Shown here: positions 25,052-35,300 of the stretch, in pieces | How positions within the stretch are numbered: position 1 is the stretch's first letter | How the letters are laid out: every line of letters starts with the position of its first letter | Source of the DNA: an uncultured Gemmatimonadota bacterium | GTDB lineage: Bacteria > Gemmatimonadota > Gemmatimonadetes > Gemmatimonadales > Gemmatimonadaceae | DNA length: 64,000 nucleotides | Assembly (NCBI GenBank): GCA_903882745.1 | Contig: CAIRYG010000011.1 | Location: forward strand, 310,001 to 374,000 | Direction of reading: 5' to 3' | Position numbers and translations under genes: made by a program | Notes under the pieces: generated by a model | Databases searched by the model: none | What the model saw: the letters and a program-made list of their open reading frames with translations, nothing else | Told to the model about the DNA's origin: nothing

Positions 25052-25501
25052 ATGGAAGTCATTCTGCGGCAGGCAGTCGACAAGCTCGGACACCCGGGCG
25101 ACATCGTGAAGGTCTCGGCGGGCTACGCGCGCAACTTCCTGCTGCCACGCGGCGCCGCCTATGAGGCGACCCCGGGCAACAAGAAGCGCATTGCTCAGGA
25201 AAAGGAGCGCCTCGAAGCGGCGGAAAGCGCCCGCGTCGCGACGGCTCAGGAATATGCGAACCGGCTCGAGCAGGTCTCGCTCACCTTCTCCGCCCGCGTG
25301 GGCGAAGACGGCAAGCTCTTCGGCTCGGTCACCTCGGCGGACATCCAGCACCAGCTGGAAGCGCAGGGGTTCCCCGAAATCGAGAAGCGGATGATCGACC
25401 TGCAGGAACCGATTCGCGCACTCGGCGTGTACAAGGTGGCCGTCCGGCTCCACGCGGACGTCAAGCCCGAGATCAAGGTCTGGATCATCAAGGCCTCGTA
25501 A
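25052..25501 (+). CDS. rplI: Large ribosomal subunit protein bL9
   Basis: The 149-aa L9 has the two-domain form: N-terminal 23S-binding domain starting M-E-V-I-L-R and containing G-Y-A-R-N-F-L-L-P, then a long connecting helix (about 45-75) and a C-terminal domain ending I-K-V-W-I-I. ATG 25052 gives the standard length and has GAGAGGG about 5 bases upstream. It closes the rpsF operon and is followed by an intrinsic terminator. Confidence 0.97.
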   Translation: MEVILRQAVDKLGHPGDIVKVSAGYARNFLLPRGAAYEATPGNKKRIAQEKERLEAAESARVATAQEYANRLEQVSLTFSARVGEDGKLFGSVTSADIQHQLEAQGFPEIEKRMIDLQEPIRALGVYKVAVRLHADVKPEIKVWIIKAS

Positions 25502-25548
25502 GCAGCCTCCAGTTGTGCCAAGTCGGGGTGTGACGCCCCGCTTCACTG

Positions 25549-25576
25549 ACGCCCCGCTCTGCGGGGCGTTATTGTT
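25549..25576 (+). terminator. Intrinsic terminator after rplI
   Basis: ACGCCCCGC (25549-25557) and GCGGGGCGT (25561-25569) form a 9-bp perfect stem with loop TCT, followed by TATTGTTTT. It lies 48 bases behind the rplI stop and should end the rpsF operon transcript. Confidence 0.9.
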
Positions 25577-25691
25577 TTCCAGAAGCCCCGCCGCCCCCCT
25601 CCCACAGGACGCGGCGGCCGAGCCGCGCTCACGGAACATTCGAACGCGGCCGTCCTACAACCCGAATAGGGTCCTTCAGCGTTCCCGCGTT

Positions 25692-26060
25692 ATGAGTGCT
25701 GTGTCATCAGGAAAAGCGAATGGGCTCGTTCGTGCGCGGCAAGCCGCGACAACGTGCCTCAATTCCAAAGCCGACGACGTTGTCCTGCTCGATCTTCACG
25801 GTGTCACCGACATGACGGACTATTTTATCGTCGCGTCGGGGACCTCCAACACCCATGTGCGCGCCGTGGCGCGGCATGTGGTCGAAACGCTCGAACGCGA
25901 CGGTGTGAGTGTCGTCTCGGTCGAAGGGTTGGAAGAAGGCAAATGGGTCCTGCTCGACTTTCTGAATTTTGTGGTGCACGTGTTCCACCCGTCCATGCGG
26001 TCGTATTACCAACTTGAGCGACTCTGGGGCGATGCTCCCGAACTCGCCGTGACACCCTGA
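25692..26060 (+). CDS. rsfS: Ribosome silencing factor RsfS (Iojap family)
   Basis: The 122-aa protein binds L14 and blocks subunit joining in starved cells. The core shows the typical K-A-D-D-V-V-L-L-D-L, D-Y-F-I-V-A-S-G-T-S, H-V-R-A-V-A and W-V-L-L-D-F-L-N-F-V-V-H-V-F motifs. The ATG at 25692 gives the usual length; an upstream in-frame extension would read through the terminator region. It is followed after 14 bases by the large secreted protease-like gene, a pairing with no obvious logic. Confidence 0.95.
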   Translation: MSAVSSGKANGLVRARQAATTCLNSKADDVVLLDLHGVTDMTDYFIVASGTSNTHVRAVARHVVETLERDGVSVVSVEGLEEGKWVLLDFLNFVVHVFHPSMRSYYQLERLWGDAPELAVTP

Positions 26061-26074
26061 GAGGGGGTTCGCTG

Positions 26075-29000
26075 ATGTCCCGTCGCTGGATTGCTATCAT
26101 CCGCCGCCCGCTGGCGTGCCTTGCCCTGCTCCTCGCGGGAGCCATCGCCACCACGGCCGCCCCGCGCAGTGCGCGCGCGCAGGGGTACTTCGGCCAGAAC
26201 CAAGTCCAGTTCCAAGTGTTCGAGTGGCGGATCTACAAGACTGAGCACTTCGACGTCCACTACTACCAAGGGATGGCCGAAGGGGCAAAGATCGCCGCAC
26301 GGATGGCGGAACGCTCCTACGCCCGCTTGTCGCGCCTGATGGGCTACACGTTCAAGGAACGCAAGCCGATTGTGGTCTTCGCCTCGCGCGGAGATTTCGC
26401 ACAGAACAACGTGACTGGCGACCTCGGCGAAGGCACCGGCGGCGTGACGGACGCCATGCATCAGCGCAACATGTTCTTCTTTGGCAGCGATCTTGCCGAA
26501 GTCGAACATGTGATGGCGCACGAAATGGTGCACCAGTTCCAATACGACATCATGTTCAAGGGGCGCACCGGCAGCGCCCAGCAGATGATTCAGGGGGACA
26601 ACCTCCCCCTCTGGTTCGCCGAAGGCATGGCGGAGTACCTGTCGATCGGTCCGGACCATAAGGCGACCGACGCCATCATGCGCGACGCAGCCCTCAACGG
26701 CAATCTGCCAACCATCAAGCAGCTGCAGGACGAACCCAATCGGTTCTTCCCATATCGCTATGGGGAGTCATTCTGGCGCTACATCGGTCAGCGATGGGGG
26801 GACGAGATCGTTGGCGAGATTCTGCAGGCGAGCGCCACCATTGGCGTGGAACGCGGATTCAAGCGCCACACGGGCTTTGAACTCGACGAACTCGGCGACG
26901 AGTGGAAGGAGACGCAGCAGACGAACTACTTGCCCGCCGTCGCCACGCTCGATCGTCCGCGCAAGAACGCGCAGGCGCTGCTCAACGAGAAGAAGACCGG
27001 CGGCATTATCCCGGTGTACATCGCACCGGCGCTCTCGAGCGACGGCAAGCAGATCGCCTATATCTCCACGGGATCGCTGCTGCGCGCCGAGGTATTTCTT
27101 GACCTCTTTCTCGCTGACGCGACCACCGGCAAGCGCATCAAGCGCCTCACGAACAGCGTGTTGAATCCGGAGACCGAGGAACTGCGCTACGTGTACTCGC
27201 AGAGCGCGTTCTCTCCGGACGGCCGCACGCTGGCGTACACCGGGATGCGGAAGGGCAAAGATGTGCTGTTCCTGCTCGATGTTCGCTCGCGCAACGTGAT
27301 CCGGCGGCTGGATACCGATCTCGACGCGATGGTGGGCCCGACCTTCTCCCCTGACGGCAAGCGGATTGCCTTTAGCGGAAGTAAGGGGGGACTCACGAAC
27401 ATCTACACGATCGATGCGGACGGCCGGAACCTCCGCCAGCTCACGAAGGGATGGTATGCCGGACTGATGCCGGCCTGGTCGCCGGACGGACGCAAGATTG
27501 CCTTTGTCAGCGATCGTGGACCGAAGACCAATCTGGAACTGCTCCGCTTCGGCAAGTGGGAGATCAACTTGCTCGATGTGGCGAGTGGAGACATCGAGAC
27601 GATCCCGGGTCAGGGGGGCAAGAACCTGAATCCGGCATGGGCGCCCGATGGCAAGTCGCTCGCATTCATCAGCGACCGCACGGGGATCGCGCAGATCTTC
27701 CTCTACGACTTTGAGGCCAAAGAGCACTACCAGCTCACGCGCTATATCGGCGGCGTGCTCTCCCTGACGGAGAACAGTCCGGCCATCACGTGGGCGCGCC
27801 AAGCCGACAAGCTGGCGTTCGTCTACTACGACAACAACGACTACACGGTCTGGTCGATTTCGAATCCGCGTCAGTTGAAGAAGGAACCGTACCGCGATCC
27901 AACAACGACCGCCGTGGTCGCGAGCGCACCACGTGCCCCGCTCACGGCGGAGGATTCCGCCGCCGCGCGTCGCGCGCAGGCGGCGCTTGCGCTGTCGGAG
28001 ATTGCCAAGGCGGCCAAGGATTCGGCCGCCGCCGTGCCGGCAAACCCGCGCCGCGTCTCGATCTATCGTGGCCCCGGCGGTATGCGCGCGTCGGGAGAAC
28101 TCCCGGCCCCGGGCACACCGGGAGCATCCTCGCCGGTGTCGGTCGCCGCACTCATGGACAGCTCGGCGCTCGCCTTGCCAACGGACGCGAGCATCAAGGA
28201 TGAGCCCTATAAGGCAGAACTCCGCGCAGAGGCTGTGCAGCGGCCGCAGGTGGGCTACGCGCAGGACAACTACCAACGGGGCGTGTATGGCGGCACCGCC
28301 ATCTTGTTTGCGGACCTCCTGGGCAACCGGCAGCTGTTAGCGGGGCTCGCAATCAACGGCCGCGTGGAAGAGGCGCAGGTCGCGCTGAACTACACGAACT
28401 ATTCAAACCGGTTGAACTTTTCGACCGGCTTTAATCAGAGCCCATTCTATTTGTTCACCGGCTACTCGACCGATCAGGTCGGCACCGGTCAGTACTATCA
28501 GCGCCAGTCGCTCATGCGCTACATCGTGCGGACGGCAAACTACAACGCCATCTATCCGATCAATCGCTTTACGCGCTTCGAGTTCGGTGCGGCCTTTACG
28601 AACATCGACCGGAGTGCGATGTACCTCTCGCAAGGCGTGGACTACCAATCCGGCTACAGCACGGGATTCTACGTCGACAGTGTGCGGGGATTGGGGTCGT
28701 TGAACTTCCTGAACCCTGTAGCGGCGTTCGTGTCGGACAATGCGCTGCAGAGCTACACGGGTCCGATTTACGGCCATCGCTACCGCGTTGAGGTCGCCCC
28801 TTGGGTTGGAGTGCGCGACACCAAGGGCTTCGTGAACGTGCTCGCGGATCTGCGTCGCTACGATGCGATCGCCTTCAGCTTCCTGACGTTGGCCACGCGA
28901 TTCTACGCGGACATCTCGCAGGGGCCTGGGGAAAATCTCATCCAGAAGTACATCGGTGTGCCGCAGTACATTCGCGGCTACGACCGCGAGAACTATCTGT

Positions 29001-29383
29001 CCGCCAACTGCGGCGCGTCGAACGCGAATAACTGCAACGCCCTGATGCAGCTCGTCGGAAGCCACACGCTGGTGATGAACGCCGAGTTGCGGTTCCCGCT
29101 GATCCGGCGCTTTGAGTTGGGCGTGTTGCCTGTTTCGCTTCCGCCGCTCGACGGCCTCTTGTTCTACGACGCCGGCATGGCGTGGAGCTCCGGGCAGACC
29201 CTCTCGGCCGCGAAGCCTGACGTCTACGACTTCAACAAGCAGCGCTTCTTGCTCCGGAGCTATGGCTACGGCATGCGGCTGAACTTGTTCAACTTCGCCA
29301 TCATCCGGTTGGACTACGCGATCCCACTCGACTCGTTCAACCATCAGGGGTATTGGTGGTGGTCGATCGGCCAGTCATTCTAA
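26075..29383 (+). CDS. Exported gluzincin-like protease / TolB propeller / Omp85-like barrel fusion
   Basis: The 1102-aa protein has four parts. A signal peptide covers about 1-36 (R-S-A-R-A-Q). An N-terminal zinc-peptidase-like domain has H149-E-M-V-H153 and downstream W-F-A-E-G-M-A-E (Glu183/Glu187), a gluzincin-style arrangement. A TolB/PD40 beta-propeller at about 300-620 has repeated F-S-P-D-G-K/R and S-P-D-G-R-K-I-A-F blades. After an Ala-rich linker, a C-terminal region (about 725-1102) has alternating aromatic strands, Q-Y-I-R-G-Y and a final aromatic residue (Phe), as in Omp85/bacterial surface antigen barrels. It probably displays the peptidase and propeller at the outer membrane. 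Activity and substrate are unproven. Confidence 0.85.
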   Translation: MSRRWIAIIRRPLACLALLLAGAIATTAAPRSARAQGYFGQNQVQFQVFEWRIYKTEHFDVHYYQGMAEGAKIAARMAERSYARLSRLMGYTFKERKPIVVFASRGDFAQNNVTGDLGEGTGGVTDAMHQRNMFFFGSDLAEVEHVMAHEMVHQFQYDIMFKGRTGSAQQMIQGDNLPLWFAEGMAEYLSIGPDHKATDAIMRDAALNGNLPTIKQLQDEPNRFFPYRYGESFWRYIGQRWGDEIVGEILQASATIGVERGFKRHTGFELDELGDEWKETQQTNYLPAVATLDRPRKNAQALLNEKKTGGIIPVYIAPALSSDGKQIAYISTGSLLRAEVFLDLFLADATTGKRIKRLTNSVLNPETEELRYVYSQSAFSPDGRTLAYTGMRKGKDVLFLLDVRSRNVIRRLDTDLDAMVGPTFSPDGKRIAFSGSKGGLTNIYTIDADGRNLRQLTKGWYAGLMPAWSPDGRKIAFVSDRGPKTNLELLRFGKWEINLLDVASGDIETIPGQGGKNLNPAWAPDGKSLAFISDRTGIAQIFLYDFEAKEHYQLTRYIGGVLSLTENSPAITWARQADKLAFVYYDNNDYTVWSISNPRQLKKEPYRDPTTTAVVASAPRAPLTAEDSAAARRAQAALALSEIAKAAKDSAAAVPANPRRVSIYRGPGGMRASGELPAPGTPGASSPVSVAALMDSSALALPTDASIKDEPYKAELRAEAVQRPQVGYAQDNYQRGVYGGTAILFADLLGNRQLLAGLAINGRVEEAQVALNYTNYSNRLNFSTGFNQSPFYLFTGYSTDQVGTGQYYQRQSLMRYIVRTANYNAIYPINRFTRFEFGAAFTNIDRSAMYLSQGVDYQSGYSTGFYVDSVRGLGSLNFLNPVAAFVSDNALQSYTGPIYGHRYRVEVAPWVGVRDTKGFVNVLADLRRYDAIAFSFLTLATRFYADISQGPGENLIQKYIGVPQYIRGYDRENYLSANCGASNANNCNALMQLVGSHTLVMNAELRFPLIRRFELGVLPVSLPPLDGLLFYDAGMAWSSGQTLSAAKPDVYDFNKQRFLLRSYGYGMRLNLFNFAIIRLDYAIPLDSFNHQGYWWWSIGQSF

Positions 29384-29407
29384 CGGGATTGTAAGCTGGA
29401 CCGAGAG

Positions 29408-29444
29408 GCGCGGCGGCCCCGGAACACCGGACCGCCGCGCTTTT
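29408..29444 (+). terminator. Intrinsic terminator after the barrel-fusion gene
   Basis: GCGCGGCGG (29408-29416) pairs with CCGCCGCGC (29432-29440) in a 9-bp stem, with CCGG/CCGG available inside the loop, followed directly by TTTT. It lies 24 bases after the stop. Confidence 0.85.
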
Positions 29445-29476
29445 CCGTCGCGGCCGCAGAGCGGTTAGATTTCAGC

Positions 29477-30940
29477 GTGCGCAGAACGCTCCTTCTCCTG
29501 CTCGCGCTCACCGCCTGTTCGGGTGGTGACGCGTCGAGTCGCAATGCTTCGGCGTCGGCGGCCAATGGTCCCGACGCGATTCTCGTGCGCGTGCCGCGCG
29601 ACGGCGGTGCCGCCAAGGCCTACCGCTTCGGGCGCGACTCCGCGCTCTGGACCTCCACCGAGCGCGTTCCCCCGATGCGGCGCGTGCTCGGATTCGACGA
29701 GGAACAGGGTGCTATCGCCTACCTCGACGACAAAGGAAGCGCGAGTCGCCTCGACCTCCGGCTGGCGGTGGCCACGCCGGCCGCGACCGGCACGCTCAGT
29801 GGCGTGACGAGCGCCGACGGCTGGGCCGTGTACGGACTCACCGCGAACGGTCAGGTCTCACGCACCACCCCGAGTGGGAGCTGGAGCTACGCACCGTCCC
29901 CGGCAGCACGCCTGCTGATTCCACTCCCCGACGGATCCCTCGTGCTCGTGCACGACGACGGCGGCCGCTCGCGCCTGCGACGGCTGCGGCCGCCCGAGCC
30001 GCGGATTACCGACACGAGCTCGGTGCCGCACCCCGAGCTCGTGATGCGCACCGACATTGGGGACCGCATTTACTTTACCGGCGACTCCGGGCTCGTGAGT
30101 ATTCGCGTCCGCGATTTTGTCCGCACCAAAACGATCAAGCTCCCGCAGCGCGCCACCGCATTGGTGGCGACGCCGAGTGGCGACCGGGTATTCGTCGCGC
30201 TCGAGGGGAAGAAGCGCATCGCGATCGTGGACCGCTACGCGGACAAAGTCGACCGCACTATCGACCTGCCGGACGTCGCCACCGCACTGCGCATCGACTC
30301 GGACGGGCAGTATTTATTGATCAAGGCCGCGTCGAGTGACTCAACCTTCGTGTTTGCGATTGGCAGCGGACGGCTCATCGGGTCACTCCGAACAGAGTGG
30401 CGTGAAGACCTTCCAATCGTGGGCCCGGACGGCGGGATCGCGATCGTGCGGGACAGCGACGTCGTGATCGTCGATGCCGAATCCCGTCGTGAGCGGGTAC
30501 GGTTCAAGGGCGGCGCCGCCGACCGGTGGGCACTCGTGCGGTGGAATGGGTTCCGGCCGCGCGCGGCCGGCCTTGATGCGCCCGTCAAGTTCGACCGCGA
30601 TTCCACCGACGACCCCGCCGCGGGGCCACCCGCGGACACGGCCCGTGTAACGCCGCCGGCTCCCGAGCCGCCGCCCACCGCTCCCGCCGTCGCGCCCAAA
30701 TCAACCGCGGTTGCTGGGCGCTGGATGATCGCCTTTGCCTCGCTGCTCTCCGAGGACCGCGCGAGGGCAATGGCACAGTCGATCAAAGTGGATGGCAAGC
30801 CCACCCAGGTCACCGCACTGACCACCAACGGCACCACCGCCTGGCGCATCGTGTTCGGGCCCTACGACACACGCGATGCCGCGGAGAAGGCCGGAAAGCG
30901 CACCGGGCTTCCCTACTGGGCCTTTGAGGCAACGCCGTGA
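29477..30940 (+). CDS. Lipoprotein with beta-propeller-like body and C-terminal SPOR domain
   Basis: The 487-aa protein starts with GTG and has a lipoprotein signal (L-L-A-L-T-A-C, Cys14). Residues about 30-370 are beta-rich with repeated strand patterns suggestive of a propeller (for example V-A-T-P-S-G-D-R-V-F-V-A-L). A Pro/Ala linker (about 375-410) leads to a SPOR domain (about 413-485, G-R-W-M-I-A-F-A-S-L then W-R-I-V-F-G-P-Y). SPOR domains bind glycan stripped of stem peptides, usually at division septa. Its stop overlaps the next SPOR gene (GTGA), so the two products likely act together. Confidence 0.85.
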   Translation: MRRTLLLLLALTACSGGDASSRNASASAANGPDAILVRVPRDGGAAKAYRFGRDSALWTSTERVPPMRRVLGFDEEQGAIAYLDDKGSASRLDLRLAVATPAATGTLSGVTSADGWAVYGLTANGQVSRTTPSGSWSYAPSPAARLLIPLPDGSLVLVHDDGGRSRLRRLRPPEPRITDTSSVPHPELVMRTDIGDRIYFTGDSGLVSIRVRDFVRTKTIKLPQRATALVATPSGDRVFVALEGKKRIAIVDRYADKVDRTIDLPDVATALRIDSDGQYLLIKAASSDSTFVFAIGSGRLIGSLRTEWREDLPIVGPDGGIAIVRDSDVVIVDAESRRERVRFKGGAADRWALVRWNGFRPRAAGLDAPVKFDRDSTDDPAAGPPADTARVTPPAPEPPPTAPAVAPKSTAVAGRWMIAFASLLSEDRARAMAQSIKVDGKPTQVTALTTNGTTAWRIVFGPYDTRDAAEKAGKRTGLPYWAFEATP

Positions 30941-32331
30941 CTGATGGCGGGAACGACGCGGTGAACGACCGCGTCCTCGACAGCACCGCCGAGCGCCCCA
31001 ACCACTGGGAGGCGGAAGGGCGCCGCCTGGCCGACTGCCTCGCGGCGGTGTCGTCCGCCGTGGTGATTGGACTCGACCCCGACGCGACCGCACGCGTGGC
31101 AATCGGGCTCGCGCACGAGTGGCGCGCCCGGAAAGGTGTCGCCATTGGCGACCTCACGGGGTTCGCGTTTCCGCTCTACGAGCTCGCGGGGGGCGAGGAC
31201 GCCGCCGGTCTCACCGACTGCTTTCGCGATGACCTCTCGCTCAACGACATTGCCCGTCCAGCGCCCAGCGTCGAGGGGCTCTTCGTGCTGCCCGCAGGGA
31301 CCCCGCCGCTCGCCACCGAAGCGTTCTTGCGCAGCGAGCGCTGGGACAAACTGATCGGCGGGTTCGCGCAGGCGGGAGGACTCTTTCTGCTCATTGCCCC
31401 ACTCGGGGCCGCGGGACTCGATCATCTGGTCTCGCTCACGGGCGGCGTGATTGCCGTGGACGTCCCCGTCAACCGCCGCCAGGCCTACCCCCTGCTCGGT
31501 GCAGCCGAGGCGCCCGCACCCGAGACAGCGCCGGACACGGGCTGGGGCGCGGCCGCCTTGGAACGCGCAGGGTTCGCCAGTGGTGTCGGGCGCGCCGGGC
31601 GCACCTCAACCGGGCGCTCCCGACCAGCCGTGCGGCGCCTAGGAGCCCTTCTGGGGGCCCTGGGGGTGCTTGTGGCGGCGGGATGGGGGGCGATCGCCTG
31701 GCGCGCCCGCCACGCGCCCCCTGCCCTCCTGAAGCCTCGGTCCACCGCCCCCGCACCGGGAAAGCCAGACACCACCCTGGCGCAGCTCGTGGTCCCCAAG
31801 GCCGACACGATTCCGCTCAACGAGCCCGCCGCGGGGGCCGATTCGCTACTCGGCGCCCCCTACGCCGTCAATGTCGTAGCGGCGAACACGGTCGCGGGTG
31901 CAAATTCCGTGTTGCGCGACGGCGAAAAGGCGATCCTCCTTCCCGCCGTTACGGTCTCCCCGGTCACACTCGGCGGCGGGACCATTTGGTACCAAGTGAT
32001 TATCGGCGCATACGCGACACGTGCCGACGCGGACGACATGTTGCAGCTCTTGCGACGCAAAGGTGTCGTGCGCACGGATGGCGGCGTGGTCGTGCGGTTG
32101 CCCTTCGGCCTGCTCGTGGCTGACGGCCTGTCGGCATCAGAAGCGCACGCAGTGGTAACAGAGTGGCGGGGCAAAGAGATCATGGCCTACGCCCTTTTGC
32201 AGGCCGATGGGCGGGCACGCGTGCTGGCCGGTGCGTTTGAAACACCGGCGCAGGCAGCACCGCTAGCAGCACAGTTGCGACGGGCCGGAGTTCCGGCGAC
32301 GGTCGTTTATCGTCTAGGGAGAGTGTTCTAA
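30937..32331 (+). CDS. Membrane SPOR protein with decayed ParA/BY-kinase-like N-terminal domain
   Basis: The 464-aa protein has an N-terminal region (about 20-190) whose order of blocks resembles SIMIBI ATPases of the MinD/CpsD group. It has A-I-G-L-A-H-E-W, then G-L-T-D-C-F-R-D, S-V-E-G-L-F-V-L-P-A-G and a F-L-L-I-A-P-L-G strand. The Walker A position has no G-K-T/S, so ATP hydrolysis is unlikely. One transmembrane segment lies near 230-252, so the N-terminal part would be cytoplasmic. The C-terminal part (about 335-464) looks like two SPOR-type repeats. GTG start, overlapping the SPOR lipoprotein gene; smc begins one base after its stop. Confidence 0.75.
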   Translation: MTDGGNDAVNDRVLDSTAERPNHWEAEGRRLADCLAAVSSAVVIGLDPDATARVAIGLAHEWRARKGVAIGDLTGFAFPLYELAGGEDAAGLTDCFRDDLSLNDIARPAPSVEGLFVLPAGTPPLATEAFLRSERWDKLIGGFAQAGGLFLLIAPLGAAGLDHLVSLTGGVIAVDVPVNRRQAYPLLGAAEAPAPETAPDTGWGAAALERAGFASGVGRAGRTSTGRSRPAVRRLGALLGALGVLVAAGWGAIAWRARHAPPALLKPRSTAPAPGKPDTTLAQLVVPKADTIPLNEPAAGADSLLGAPYAVNVVAANTVAGANSVLRDGEKAILLPAVTVSPVTLGGGTIWYQVIIGAYATRADADDMLQLLRRKGVVRTDGGVVVRLPFGLLVADGLSASEAHAVVTEWRGKEIMAYALLQADGRARVLAGAFETPAQAAPLAAQLRRAGVPATVVYRLGRVF

Positions 32332-32332
32332 C

Positions 32333-35300
32333 GTGCGGTTGACCAAACTCGAGTTGCATGGCTTCAAGTCGTTCGCCGATCCCACGGAGCTGGTCTTTAG
32401 CCAGGGAGTCACGGCGGTCGTCGGGCCGAATGGTTGCGGCAAGTCCAATGTGTCCGACGCCGTGCGTTGGGTGCTGGGTGAGCAGCGCGCGCGGTTATTG
32501 CGCGGCGCGAAGATGGAGGAAGTCATCTTCCAGGGCTCGTCAGCGCGTCGCGCGGTGAACTTGGCCGAAGTCTCCCTGCATTTCGACAATGACGACGGCG
32601 CGCTCCCCGTGCCGTTCAAGGAAGTCGTGATCACCCGGCGCCTCTCGCGCGCTGGTGAAAGCGAGTATTTCCTCAACCGTGCCCCCTGCCGCTTGCGCGA
32701 CATTCACGATCTCGTGCGCGGCACCGGACTCGGCGCCGACAGCGGCGTGGTGATCGAGAGCAAGATGATTGACGCGCTATTGTCGGATCGCCCCGACGAC
32801 CGCCGCGAACTGTTTGAGGAAGCGGCGGGCGTTGGGCTCTACCGCGACCGCCGCCGGAGCACGGAGCGTAGCCTCGAGCAGACGACCGCCGACATGGCGC
32901 GTTTGGACGATCTCATCAACGAAGTCACGAGTCAGGTCCGCTCGTTGGCGCGTCAGCGCAAGCGCGCCGAGCGTCACGCCGAAATCACCACACGACGCTT
33001 CGCCGTCGAGCTCACGCTCGCGTCGCGCGAAATGGCCGCGTGGAAGGATGAACTTGAGCAGCTCGACGAGCGGCTGATTCAGCTCCGCGAACAGCTCCCG
33101 CACGCGCAGAACGAAGTCATCGTGAAGGAAGCGCAGCGCGACGCCGCCCATGCCGCGCGCGCGGCCTCGGAGACGGTGCGTCACGAACGGGCCCGTGTGG
33201 CCGGAGAGGCCCGGGAAGCGGCGCTCAAGCTGCAGGGCGAGATTGCCGTCGCCGAAGAACGCCATCGCAATGCGGTGAGCCGTCGCGAGCGCGCCGAAGC
33301 GGAGCGCAGCGAAGGCGCCGCGATCGGCGAACGTGTCGTGGCCGAATGGGAAGCCGCGCGCGCCGAAGAAGAGCAGACCACCGCCGCGCTCCAGGGTGCG
33401 GTGGAGGCCCTAAAGCAGCAGTCGGCCGTCGAAGAAACGACCCGCACCGCCGTCGCGCAGGCCCGCACCGCCCTCGAGCGCGCGGACCAACATGTGCGGT
33501 CGCTGCGCGATGCGCTGCGCCGTCTTGAACTCGACCGCGAAGGCGCGGAACGCGAACTCGCTGATGTTGCACAACGCTCGGCAACGCTCGCCGTGGAACA
33601 CGAGGCGCTGGCCTCAACGCAGCGACTCGCCGAGCGCGAGCTCGCAACCGCCGACGAACAGCTCGCGATCGCTCAGAGTGCCGCACTCGAGGCGGATGCC
33701 GCGCTGTCACAGGCGCGCGATCACGCCCGCGACTGGCGCGACAAGGATACCGCCGCCCGCGCCGAGGCGCGCAAGGCAGAAGAAGAAGCGGCCGGCCTCG
33801 CCGGTCGTGTGAACGCGATTGAAGGACTCGAGCGTGAGCGCGTGGGGCTCGCCCCAGGTGCCGCACGTCTGCTCAAGGACCGTGAACAGTTTGGCGAAGG
33901 CGCCGTGCTAGGCCCGCTCTCCGACTACATCGGTGCCGATGCCAACACCGCCATGCTTGTGGAGCGCTTCCTCGGCCCCACGGTGCATGCAGTCGTGATT
34001 CGTGATGCCGCCGTCGCGACAGCAGTGCGCGAGTGGCATGGTCGTACGAATCCGGGAGCCCTGCTCCTGCTCCCGCTCGACGTTGTGTCGCAGTTGCCCG
34101 AAGCCGCCGAAGCGGGCGAGCTCTCTGCCTCCGTGCAGACCGAAGGTCCCGTGCGCGGGTGGGTCCGGACACTGCTTGGTCGGGTAAAGCCGGTCGATGC
34201 GGGCTCCGCGTTCGTCGATGCGCGCGGTGCCGTGTGGCTCCCCGACTCGACGTCGTCGGATGGTCCGCTCCGTCGTCGCGCCGAACTGACCAAGCTCCGC
34301 GAGTCGCTGGCGCTCAGCGTCGCGTCGCGTGATCACGCCACGGCCGCGCTGGCCGAGGTGCACGCCGCCCTGCTGACCGCGGAATCGGAGGCCACCGCCT
34401 GTGCCGATGCGTCCACGCAGGCGCATGCGCGGTCGCAGCAGGTCGCGTTGCAGCGGGCAGAACGTGAGCGCGCCTACCAGCGCGCCACCCGTGAGCTCGC
34501 CGATGCCGTCGCCCTCAGCGAGCGTCTCTCAGGCCGTCGGAACGAACTCTCGACGCGCGTCACGCAGAGCATCGCCGCGCAGGAAGAGCAGAATGTGGCG
34601 CTGGCAACAGCCGAACAGGCGGCCGGCACCTCGCGTGAGACGCTCGGCGAATCGGATCGTGCCCAAGATGCGGCCCGCGAAGCCCGTGCGGCCGCTCAAG
34701 TCACGCACGCGCAGGCTCAGGCGCGTCGTGAGGTGGCCACCGAACGGCGCTCGCGCCTCGAGCGCGAGCGGGCCAACGCGGCCGCGCGTCTCGAAACGCT
34801 GCAGAAGGAGCTCAGCGCGCTCGCCGAAGGCGATGCGGTGCTCGAGCGCCAGATGCAGGAATGGCGCGACTCGCTGACCGGTCGTCAGCAGACGCTCACC
34901 GACGCCGAGTCGTCGCTGGCGGACGCCGAGCAGGGCGTACGTACCGCGGATGCCGAACTCGCAGCCGTGGAGCAGGCGCTCGATCAGTCCCGTCACGATG
35001 TCACGGCGCTCGGCGAGTCGCTGCACGTGGCAGAACTCCGCCACACGGAGCTCTCGGGCAAGCGCGCGGCCATTACCGAACGTCTCGAAGCCGAATGGCG
35101 TCGCCCGCTTGGCGATCTCTTTGCCGACTACACCGCAGTCGAGGCCGAAGACGATGCCCTCCGCGCGGAAGCCGAAGAACTGCGCTCGGCGCTGGAATCG
35201 CTGGGCCCCGTGAATCCGCTGGCGATTGAGGAGCACGAGGAGGAGATGAAGCGTCTCGACTTCCTGACGAGCCAGCGTGCCGACTTGGCCGCGGCGCAGA

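Noticed and set aside
26768-28276. Long antisense frame opposite the peptidase/propeller/barrel gene
   Set aside because: It is a by-product of high GC and third-position bias. It is Arg- and Val-rich with no domain, while the plus strand has clear motifs.
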